A stretch of 64,000 nt of DNA from Rhea pennata (taxonomy: Eukaryota; Chordata; Aves; Rheiformes; Rheidae), in contig NC_084663.1 of the NCBI RefSeq assembly GCF_028389875.1, forward strand, positions 117,823,801 through 117,887,800, in the 5' to 3' direction. The position numbers and the translations under genes were made by a program. Below the pieces are notes generated by a model. It had not been told where the DNA came from. It did no database searches and worked only from the letters and a program-made list of their open reading frames with translations. Below, piece after piece: positions 25,401 through 37,400 of this stretch (the stretch's first letter is position 1; every line of letters begins with the position of its first letter).

Positions 25401-28400
25401 TCTTTTTCCTTTCTATCGTCTATAGAGGATTAGACTTTCCAGGTGTATATAACCCCTTTGAGCGGGGATCACTGTTTAATACAGAATACCTAAGAGCGAG
25501 GCAAATATTCTGTAAAGAAACTCCAGCACTCTGTTAATCCTTCAACATGTTCAGGGGACCAAAAGAATTCAAAGAGGTAGTTCTAACAAAAGCCAAAGTA
25601 TTTTGATTATCTCATTTTTAAAGAGCCTCACTGAAAGCATGAATTATGAAATCTAATGACACAACATAATCATAATATCATACAAATACTACGTGAAAAA
25701 AAGATATAAATGCATAATTTCAGAAGCCTAAAAGAAGGGAGAGAGTCTTATTAATGAAATTATTAGAAGATGTGAAACGCTAGGTAGCCAGTCTTCGAGA
25801 CATACCATCTGAAGCTTGGCAAGATTTAAATTGTGAGGTAGCAACGGTTTCATTAATCCTGCAGCTGGAGGCTCAGTCTGGACTCAGATTCAGAGCCAGA
25901 AGAGCACTGTTCCAGCACAGAGTCCATCTTATATTATCACTAATAATAAGCAAATACTACTAATAAGATAAACACTAATAAGCCACATCATTACTTTTGC
26001 AGCATGTAAATATACCTAATTAACACCCAAACTGTAGGTAGACTCAAACTTTAATCTACTTTTTTTTTTATTTTGTTATCACAAAAAAAGAGTTTAATTG
26101 TGGTCTGTGGTCAGTTGAAGCTGTGCAGGTGAAAGTTGATTCCTTTTACCACCTTTCACCTGTACTCACTTCCTGTACTCTATTTCCCTTGGCATTTCTT
26201 TTTGGCTCAGTTTTGGCTAAAAACCTCAACCTAACACAGCATTATATAAAGGACTGCTAATATTCTCCGTATATGTTTTCTGTTTAAGTTAGGAGCAGTC
26301 TCTTCATCCTAGATTTGTGCAGGACTTAGTACATAGCTCCTAGTTACTACTAAATGTCCACACTTCTCCCTTTCCCCATGAGGCAAAGGGGAAAGCTGGG
26401 CTGACCAAGGAATCCTTCTGTTTGAGGATCCCAACCACATTCTTCTTCATCTGTGCGTGTCTGCATCAGTTTAGTAGCTGATGGTAAAACATCCAGGCTC
26501 CGTGCCCTGGAGCTCCGTACCCCATAGCTGCTTAGAGTAAGATCCTAAGAAATCACCTCAGTAGCCTGTTTTGTGAATTGTGCACTGGGCAATAACACCT
26601 GATGGCTGCATGTTTGGGCTGCTGAACTGGCTCTTTATCAAAGGGAGGACCTGAGTACATGCTTTAATGATTTGCACCCTGCTGATGTCTGCTACAAGTG
26701 CCCAGAGCAACCTTCTGTTGCTTGGCCCAGGCATGTAGCAGGTAAGACCTGTTTGAAAGTTATCACTCCTTATCACCAGCCTTTTGATGAGTTGTTAAGA
26801 CTCAATCTTCCAAGTATTCTCATCTTTGAAGCATCTCATCTTTGAATACTCCCTGATGGTATTGTTTTCACAGGGAGGAGACTTGCTCCCTATCCATTGC
26901 TGCTGCTGTTCTGCTAGATGGTTCCATATGTGCCTGTACCTTGTTTTGATGACTTTACAACATCAGGTCAGCTGGTGGATGAGATGCCTTCTGAGCCCTC
27001 CTGGCCTCTGTGAGGCCTGAGCTGTTTGGGTGCGTGATGGTCTGCAAGGATGCTGCACTGGTAATGCTGTATTTCCTGCCTTTTGGGCTGCCAGGCTCCA
27101 TCTCTCTTTCAGTAGATAGTTCTCCAGCATCTCTGCTTGAAACACATCCTTATGTTTGTCTGCAGTGCCAGGCAGGACTTGCAAGGCTCCCTCCTGCTCT
27201 AGTGTATGATTTCGTTTTTGTGAGGGGGAGGAAGAAAACAGGAAAGCCAGCAGGGCTCATGAACTGAGTTGTTTCTAGTTGCCTTCATGCTCTAGATGTC
27301 ATCTGTTTTTTTGGCTAATGATGTTTTCTTCTGTGCAGTGGGACCTTCTGAGCTGCTGGTCTCCCTGTAACGCACCACATCCATTGGCTAGAGTAGAGAG
27401 GGCTTCATGCCTCTTGCCAGTAGTGGTTCATGATGTAGCCTAAGTGCATGCAGATTGAATTTTTGCTTCCTCCTTCAGATTTCCTTCCTGCCTTTCTGTG
27501 TTCATCTGCCTCCAGGTTTTGCACAGTGTTCTGATCTGACCACAAACCCTTTACATCACATTCTCTTACCAAAGTGTGTCTATTTGCAGCCTGGATCATT
27601 AGGATGTAAAGTGGATCAATGCTTTATTTTTTTATTGTCACTTCTCACCTATGGGTGCACAGGAGTTGCAATCAAAAGCTGTTTTATTTTGACAACAAAA
27701 TTAAATCCACTTGATCCAGTGTAACTAGCTGCATTTCAGGTTGCCATTCGACAGGATACAAACTTTAGCAGATAGAAAATTCAAAAGACCCATCCTTCCA
27801 TTTGCAGTTGGTGAGTCTACTTACCTGTTTAAAAGCTATGTGTTCCCTAACACACAGACTGTGGTTTGAAAGAGGAGTAGGATGAAGGGGAGAGAGTGGG
27901 AGACATTCAGAAGCCCCAAGGTCCATTTTTCTGCTGACTCTCCAGATGGCTGATTTTGCATGTCCTGTAATACACCCTGCAGCTTGCCAGCATGGGTGTT
28001 AATTTGGATGAGTGGTCATTAGGATCCTTTCAGTCTTGCATCTAATGATCTCACTACTGAGATCACATCCTGAACAACCCAAATATGTGCTCCGAGGGGA
28101 GTGCAGAGTGGGAGTTTGTCTGCGATGCAGCTGAAGGCTGCAGCTGTGGTAATCTTCCAAGTCCTAACTTGTCCTTCCTGCACTAGGGGTGGAGGATAGA
28201 GAAGATTATTCCTGCCCATGTGGGATGGGGCCATGCTTCCTACTTCACCATAGACATTGTTCTGGTACAGTACCAGATGTTAGTATTATTGGAAGGAGAG
28301 CGCTCATAGTTCGTCCCGGTTGCACTTGACTCAGTACAGGCAGACTTCCAGCTTCAGCAGAGGATGGGCAAAGCCAAAACAGCCCCTCATTCTTTAGAGA

Positions 28401-31400
28401 GAAGATTTTAGTGTACTTGCTCCCCTCCCTTTTCCCTCTACTGTTTTTCTTTTTTTATTTTGTCACCATAAAAAGAGAAAGCAGCTATTTTTAGCAGAAT
28501 GCTTGTAGTTATATTTACTGTTGCCTTCTTAACATGAAAGCTTAATTAGGATTTAGGACAAAAACTGTGTTGTTGAGCTTGCAAAGTTGTCGTTCTTCAA
28601 AGTATGGATGATAATGGTTTGTGTTCTCTAAACCCTGAAATACTGTTGAAAATAAAAAATTGGATACATGTTCTTAAATTTCTCTTTATATTCAGAAATA
28701 TTATTTTTAAGACAAAAATCTTCATGGTACTCGTCAGAGATTGGGGTGCTCAGTTTGTTTGAAAACAAGCAAACAAAAAACAAATGAGAGAGAGAGAGAG
28801 ATTTCTCCTGAAGTGTCTACACTGAGGTTCACTATTGGGGATCTCACACAGAGCAAGAGTCCACACTACTAAGTACCAAAATACAATTTATGTGCAGGAA
28901 TCCCAACCACCACCAACATTCTGAATATGAACATTTCTGCAGTTCAGTGGAGAAATTAAACAGCAGCTGGAAACATCTGTTTTAAATGCTTGATATTAGC
29001 AAATGGGCAGAACTACATGTTTGTTTAAAAGTACTAAAATAATTAGTGGAGAAATGTTTACTTTCTGTCCATTTAAAATGTATTTTAAATTACAGAAGGC
29101 TGGGATACTTTATCTTAAAACTTAACCTGAAAGTACTAATTCAGTATCTGAGGTAATATTGAGGGTCGGAGTCTGCAGACTTTTCTCTAAGGCAAAACCT
29201 CTCTTGATGTGATAACATCTGACATTGCCACTGCTCATCACTGCAGGAGCAGAAGTCAAAAGATTTTCATTTCGAGTCCAGTAGGTGGCATCCAAACAGT
29301 TCTGTAAAATTCAGTCTTTGGGTGTATATGCCCTAGCCCTAGGCCACAAAATGAACATGGTGTTTAAATAGAGAAAATTCCATGTAATCTCTCTCCTCCT
29401 CAAGAAAACCTGTAGTTTGAACATGAGCTTACCCAAATGACATATCTGTGGTGCTTCTATGAGCATCAGCATGCATCATATGTTATTGTAGCACATTATC
29501 ATATGTTATTGCAGTGCATTATAGTTGCTTTTGTTGAATCAGAACAACTTGCAACTATATTTTTATTGCATTTTTACAAAACTGATACTGAAAATTTTTG
29601 TATTTTTCAGCACTATGGCACTATAGTAATCTGCATGAATACTGTAGCAGACATCAAAAAAATCAAGTTTTGTACCTTCAAAGATTTTTTTTTTTTGAAG
29701 TAAAACAATGTATCTGTCACAAAACACCAACATAACAAGACTGATGTCTAAAAAAATCTCTGTTACCCTGCAGCCTAATATGTGGGTCTCTTAGGACCTG
29801 TGTCGAGGCTGAAGGCTGTCTTTGTGCTAGTGGGAGTATGAGAGTGCAGTCATAGAATCATAGAATAGAATCATAGAATCGGTACGGTTGGAAGGGACCT
29901 CCGGAGATCATCTAGTCCAACCCTGCTGCTCAGCAGGGTCACCTACAGCATGTTAGACAGGGTTGCATCCAGGTGGGCCTTGAAGATCTCCAGAGAAGGA
30001 GACTCCACAACCTCTCTGGGTAATCTGTGCCAGTGCTCCGTCACTCTCACAGGGAAGAAATTCCCCCTCACGGTCGGACGGAACTTCCTGTGCTTCAATT
30101 TCTGCCCATTGCCTCTTGTCCTGTCACATGGATCGACTGAAAAGAGTTTGTCCCAGTCCCCTGGACACCCTCCCTTCAGGTACTTGTACACACTGATAAG
30201 ATCCCCCCTCAGGCTTCTCTTCCCCAGGCTGAAGAGGCCCAGCTCTCACAGCCGTTCCCCATAGGGCAGGTGCTCCAGCCCTCAGATCATCTTTGTAGCC
30301 CTACGTTGGACTCTCTCCAGTAGCTCTGTGTCTCTCTTGGACTGGGGAGCCCAGAACTGGACACAGTCCTTGAGATGAGGCCTCCCCAGGGCTGAGTAGA
30401 GGGGCAGGATCACCTCCCTCGATCTGCGGACAGCACTCTTCCTAATGTACCCCAGGAGACCTTTGGCCTTCTTGGCCACAGGGGCACATTGCTGGCTCAT
30501 GGTCAACTTGTCATCCACCAGCACTCCCAGGTCCTTCTCTGCAGAGCTGCTCCCCAGCAGGTCAGCCCCCAGCTTGTACTGGTGTCTAGGGTTATTTTTC
30601 CCTAGGTGCAGGACTCTGCACTTGCCCTTATTGAACCTCAGGAGGTTCCCCTCTGTCCATACTGCTTTCTGTCTCTCTGCCTATGGTCTTGTCAGCATTA
30701 TTTCTCCAAATCTGTGAAACTTATGGGTGATGAGGACTCCTTGTAAAAGGTCTTTAGTGAAAACGCTTTCCCCCCTGCCCTTAAAACAAAGATTCCACAC
30801 TGATAAAAGTAACTCTAGGATTTTTGTCATTTCAAATCATGATAATGTGAGATAATATCATGATTTGAGACCTGCTTTGAATGCATGCAAACAGGGAAAG
30901 AAAAATGGCTGGGTTCATCTCCCACTTGCACTTCAGTGTGATGGGTTTGGGCCACGCGGCTTGAGTGGAAGGAGCATTAACCACAACCACAAAGCCCTGG
31001 CCAACTTGTCAGCTCTGCAGGAAGCAGTTAAATGGTGCAGCAACCGCCAAGTGACTGGCCATGTAAATAATTTACCTTCAGTGATAAGGAGATGCTTCTG
31101 GTATTGTTTTTAAGAAATTTGAGGACTATTTCATTTCAGGAAGTTATGGTGCATGCATGACCAGACTCTTAAAAAATGGCTTGAAGGCATTACGGTGAAG
31201 CAGAGGGCAGTGGGGTTTTGTCTCAGGGTTGGAAGGAGGGGACATGTGGGCAGACCCCTCCACTTTCTCCTTAGCCCCCTCAGGTGGGTGACAGGCATCC
31301 CCGGTGGGGTAGCAGCGCTGGACACCGAGTTCCCGTTGCACGCGCAGAGCTGCGTGGAGTGGCAGTGGGCACCAGCACGCGACCGGCTCAGTTTAGCCAT

Positions 31401-34400
31401 GCAGGACGAGCACGTCCCCGGGAGGAATTAAAGCAAAACAGCTGCTGTTCTCGAAAGTTGCACCCGGGCTCATTTCATGGCAGCTTCCTGCTTCTGACCC
31501 AAGCTCGCAAACTGCTCCTAGTTTTTCAGGCGGTAGTTTTGAGCCTCGTGCTTTTGCTGCTTTTCTTTGATGGGACACCAAATGCAACGTGAAAAGGAAA
31601 GGAGAGCTGTGAGGGTGGTATGAGAAGGATGAACACACAAAAGCTGTCTGATAGCTGGGGATCAAACACGGCACTTGCAGGAAAATTCCAGTTAAGCCTG
31701 AGATCACTGGCTGAGCGGAATAGGAAGGAGGCAGACACATGAGGGTGTTCCCAGCTGGACAGCTCTTTCCTTCCAAGTAGGCAGTGGTTCTGCTCCACTT
31801 GCTGCATAAACCTGCCTTTTAGCGAGAGTAAATACAGGAAAAGAGGTAACATAGCTCCCTTGCATCGAAGGAAAAAAAAATGGAATTGGAGTTCAGCTTG
31901 AGGGATGAAAAAGTTGTGCTGCCTGTCCTCCTTTCTGTTGTAGGGTATGTAATTATATAAAAACAAACAAAAAAGCCTTCTCTGCTCTTTCTTGAAATAT
32001 TTTCCCCCTCAAACCTTCAGAAGGAAATAAAAAATTTGAGAAAAATAAATTCCACTCTCATCAAAATTTTGGATGCACAAAACATTTGAGGTCAAACCTT
32101 AAAAAAAAAAAGATTCCTGAGAAGTTTAGACAGAAACTGTTACAAAACAAATTCTGATACCAGTTCCAGAGGCAGAGCAACTAAAGGCACTATCTTTTTG
32201 CTATAGATAAGGGTGCTGAGGCAACTCAGAAAAGCAGAGCAGCTGAATCAAAGCGGCAGCAGCCCCAAGAGATGAATATGGTTCTTTTGTGACCCTATTT
32301 AATATCTTGTGCATAAGGTCTGGCTACCTCATGAAATTAGCTTAAGACGTGATGGTGCTTATGCCTGTGAGCTTAAGCACTAGTGGAAAGAAGGGTGTGG
32401 AGAGCTTTTTCCCCTTTTTGGTATCTTTGAGTAAGACACAACACACATGTGCATACACACACATGCTCACAAATCAAACAAAAAATAAGAAAAAGAAAAC
32501 CCAAAGAAAGTGTGGAACAGTGAAAAATTAATGCAAGCAGGGAGTGGTGGCTAATAATCCCATTAAGTAATGGCACATGATTACAGAGAGGTCTAATAAG
32601 TTGTTACTGTCACAGTATACAACCCCCTGCCTACCTCTGAAAGAAAGCTTCTATGCACAGCTTGAAATGTTTCTCATCTGCAGCAATGGCTGTCGTAATT
32701 GTTTGATTAATGAACTCATTAAATCCCAGTGTTACTAAAAAAATAGCATATTGACCCCCTGACTGATCACAATTAAAATGTAAATGCCACTTATTCAAGA
32801 CACTGGTTAGGCATGCATTGAAGTAGCAGAACAGCATAAAAAACCAGGCATGAGTGTTTGTGACTTTGCCTGCTTCGCCAGCAAGGCTTGGATGTTAAGA
32901 GAATATCCCACCAGTTGCAGGTGAAGGTCAGCTTGCAATTACACCACTATTTACCTGGTCATTAAGATTATAATCAGTTTGGAAACACAATCTTCCGCTG
33001 AAGCAACACCAAGACTCCCTTTGACCTCACTGGAATTAAGATTTCACCTTGGGTCATCACAAAACACAAGGGTGAGGAAGTTAGTTAAATTGGTGCATGT
33101 ATTGATCCCAGCTCATTGTAATATATCCCTGAAAGGCTTTGGGGAGGGAGTTTTGCTCCTGGGATAGCTGTGCTGTCCTCTTTTTAGTATTTTAGCAAAT
33201 GGATGGGCAGGCCTTTTCTGATTCTCTCACTGCTGTATCATGTTCCTGCAAGGTAAGATACTGAGACACACTCTCACTTCTGTATTAAAAAATAAAAGGC
33301 TACCCGTTATTGGAAAGTACACTGTCATATGATGATGGCATCATTCAGCTATTGTGCTGCTGAATCCAGAGCTATCAAGCTATTTCAGTGTCCTGAGTCA
33401 TGATTTTTGAGTGTGGGTGTCAACAAGGCAGACCCTCTGCTTGGAAACTTGAATGAAGACCTTTGGTATGTGTAATGAATGCTTTTCTATCCGGTAGGAA
33501 TTGTAGCTCCCTGGATTAGATGAGCTGAGTTATGAGAACAGTGTTGTTTCTTGTAAGCCAGAATGGATGTTGAAGTAATTTTAGCTGGCTGTATTCACCC
33601 TGGTTTCCTTGCTAGGCCAGAGTAGTCATATTCTGGGCTGTTCAGCATGTTCAGCTAAGGTTACACAAAACTGACTGCAGTATCTTTTTGCTGCTGGGTC
33701 AAAACATGTCAAGTGCTGAGTCTGATTTGGTGTTTGAGATCTTCGCGGTCACTTCAGCAGGGACTACTTGCTGTTGTTGCGCCAAGCAAAGGTTAAGTAG
33801 CAGCTTGTGCTATTGTGTGGGCTACCATATTTTTTCTGTCACTTGCCTCCAGGTTTGTAGATTGGAAAGAAATTGAGCATTATCTGTCCCCCACTGGGGC
33901 TAGTAGAAACTCTGGCGGTTTGTCCTCCCTCCATCTCCTGCCCAGAGTTCAGCTCTCAGGAGACCAAATGGCTTTCAACCTCCTAAAACTAGATGTTGCT
34001 CACCTGCTTCATGGCTCTGGCTGCCTGAGTGACCGCTGCCTCCCTTCTGCTGCAAAGCAAAGTGGTTCCTGTAACCACAGGGGACAGCAAGGCTGGGTAG
34101 GTGCCCTCAGCTGTGCTCGCTGGAGACTGGGCTCCCTGCATTGCACAGAATGCAACTCGGATGGTATGACATGATTTAAATCCCCTGTTTGTTGTGGGAT
34201 AGGGAGACAGCTCAAAATGTAAAGATCAGCAGCCTCTTGGACTTTAGAGGGGTGTTTAACGCCAGCAGGACTGGCCAATAAAAGCACTTCAAAAACCCCA
34301 AATGAACTATCATCTTAACAGTTAGAGCAGTCTGTTGGAGCGCTGCTGGTTGGAGCAATGCTTAATCTCTCATTCATTTCTTCAGTGTTCAAGTGACTTA

Positions 34401-37400
34401 CTCTTTGTTATAGGTTGCTAGCAGAGTCATAAAGAGAAAAGGATGAGAGATTGGCTGTTGGCTATTTTATCCATTGCAAAAAGAGAAAAAAAAACAGTAG
34501 TGCTGAAGTAAATTTTCTTCCCAAATAGTGGTGAGATGCTTAAAAAGTTTGCACTTAGAAACAAGACATGCAGTTTCTTCTGTAACCTCTCCAAGGCTGC
34601 TGGTAGTCCTCAGCTTCCTGATAGTCTATTTGTCACTCCAGTTTAATAGCAATTTGGGACACATTGTCTGCTTCGCTTCTATATTTGTCATGGTAACGTG
34701 TCTGTCTGGATCTGGATCTCTGACTCTACCTTATGGACATATCCCCAGAAAAGCGGACTGGAACTGCTGTGTCTAACTTCCTGAAATTTACTGTCACCAA
34801 GGCAATATGGGACAAAACAAAACAACGGCCACGTTTCCTTAGCTCCAGCAGGAAAAGTTAGAGCCAAAATTTTAGTACTTAATGTTCAGGAGAACATAGT
34901 AATTGAATGGGAAAAGTTCATCCTGCTGTCACTCTTGATCACATAGCCCTCTGAATGGTACGTTAACCCTGAGGAGATAATTTATTTTTCCCTAATAAAG
35001 GTTGAATGAATGAAAATGTCAAATTATTTATAGGAACTGCTTTTCTAGACACATGTGCTGTAATTCCCAAACGTAGCAAACTCTTAGGGTAAGATTATTT
35101 CTTTACTGACTTAGGTTAATGGTTTAAATTCCTCTGTAATAAATTATTTAAGATCCCACAGTATACACTGAATGATTTTACACCTTACAGTGTTAATGCT
35201 ACTTTCCATCTGAAAAGCCTCTACGGATCATGATGCAGTGAAAGCATCACATGTGGCATTTCTTTGCCCAGGACACTCAAACATTATGTACATACATGGA
35301 ACTAATATCTCCTTCATGCCCTGAATAGCTGATTTTTCATTTCTTGTGTAACTCTGCATTATTATGGCTGAGAACATCTGTTTTTATAAATGAATACTTA
35401 ATATATTGATTTTTCTGTCCTACCATTTCTCCTGGACCAGTGTTTGTTCTAGGTCTTGGGAAGTCCCGATCCCAACCCAATGGTTAGGTTGGAGGCTTCC
35501 CGCCACGTGGCATGGCAGAGCCAAGAGCACCCTGGATGGGAGCAGGTTCCCACCACGGGCAGCTCGGTGCCACAACTGCCTCCCTCCTTGCACAGCAACT
35601 GGGACCGGGCACAGGCTGCAGCATGATTTTACACCAGGTTTTGCCACACATTGCATAGCAGATAGGATATATGTTAACATTCTTTGAGAAAAAAAAAATG
35701 ATGGTGTCATATATTTAGTACTGTTTTGAATTGCACATGCTAGTAGCATTGGCAGTCATCTCATTCTTATGAAATACACAGTGGTTTTCAGCCAAATATC
35801 ATTCTTGTTGTAAACTATACAGCACTACAAAGCAGTGCTCTGAGTAGGAGGGAAAATACAAGAGTAGCTTTTATGACCAGCTCTCATTTTTGCCACCTAC
35901 AAAACAAGACTAGCTAATACAGTGGTCTGGCTTTTTTAGCATTTCTGAAAGCTTTTATTCCCAGGCAGTGAATAAGGCAATAGGCTGTTTTGTTTTTTGT
36001 TACCACAAAAGCCAGTAGTTTCACAATTGCAAAAGCAGAAAGAAGCAGAAAGTTATCCGAGGAGACTCCGTCAGGTTGATAGGGAGAGTGAGAGCTTTTA
36101 TCAAGCCAGACGAGGATCATTCCTCTTACTTTCCTCGAGCTCCATGGCAGAAAACTGCTCACTCCAGACTAGATGCTCATTTCCAGACATAGAGCTCTTT
36201 GTGAAGGTGAGGTTTTTAAAACAATCTAACAGTTATGTTGTATATGGAAAACTTTTTGCTCTCTTTGAGATTAATTTGATAGCATAGAGAAAGGTGAAAG
36301 AGCAAGCAGAACTGGTTTCATTACTGCATGTCATTTGGTTATATGAAACCACCTACAAACATAATGAACTAACCCATTAACTAAGTAAATGGCACACTTG
36401 ATTTTTTAATTTTGTATTGTTGAAGCAAGTTTTAAAAGTGCACACTTTCGGAGAATCATAAGAAAAGCCTGAAAAATCAGACCTCTCATCTCTTGCAGCA
36501 CCATCGTGTAAAGCCTAGCGTAGCCAATGGCAACTACACAAGGCTTCACCTCAATCTAATGCAACCTCTAAGCAAAATGCAATACGAAGTAAATTAGAGC
36601 AATGCTTCTGCGGTGACACGTGTGGTGAGCTGCAGCCTCTGTGCTTTACCCTAACGGGTGAGGATTTGCTTAGCCGAAGTGAAAGATCATCATTACAGGT
36701 GCACGGAGGCAGCGAGGTTGCGTGACTCGGGCGCAGTCACGCTTAAGTGTGAGAAGTGGGAGCTCTGCGTGTAGAACTAGGAGGTGGCCTGCGCCTCAGC
36801 CGCGGGGCAACCGCGTGCCCCTCTCCCCCGCTTCGCGTTCCCCTCGGCTGCTAGCTGTAGTTACGTGGCGTTCGTGCTCCACTAGCCCGCAGTTCAGCCA
36901 GGCGCCGGGACTCGCGCGTTCAGTCGAAGCAAGGCCGTTGTGCAACTTCCTTCCCTCTCCCTGGGCCCCTGCAGTTGTTCGGTTTAAAACACTTTATTAT
37001 TTGATTTATTCTGTTTATTCCCTTAAGTGCTTCAGGCATTACTTTTCAATTTATGCTGGTAAATCTTTTTATACCTGTTTCCTGTGATCGTAAACTGATT
37101 TAAACTTTTTTAATCTTGCAATGATTTAGGTAGATTTATGTACACTTAGACAAATGAGGCGGAGACTTTTACCCTTGGAAAGAATGCTGTGATTCCAATT
37201 TTGTTTTTCAACTTATGAAAACATTCTTTACACATTAATGTCCAAGATGACAGGACTATTCATCATATCTATGTGCATTTTGGGAGAAGGGTGTAAAGAA
37301 ACTGTGAAAGTACATATGAGTAGAGACAACTAATGTGTTAAACATACTCACTGCAGATCTGGATTTTCTGCTTTTTTACTCTATCTGCTATCAAAATTCA

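Noticed and set aside
29943..30524. Minus-strand open frames of 80-82 codons that look like conserved protein
   Set aside because: These are pieces of the CR1 reverse transcriptase in a dead, frame-broken element, annotated as a mobile element and not as genes.
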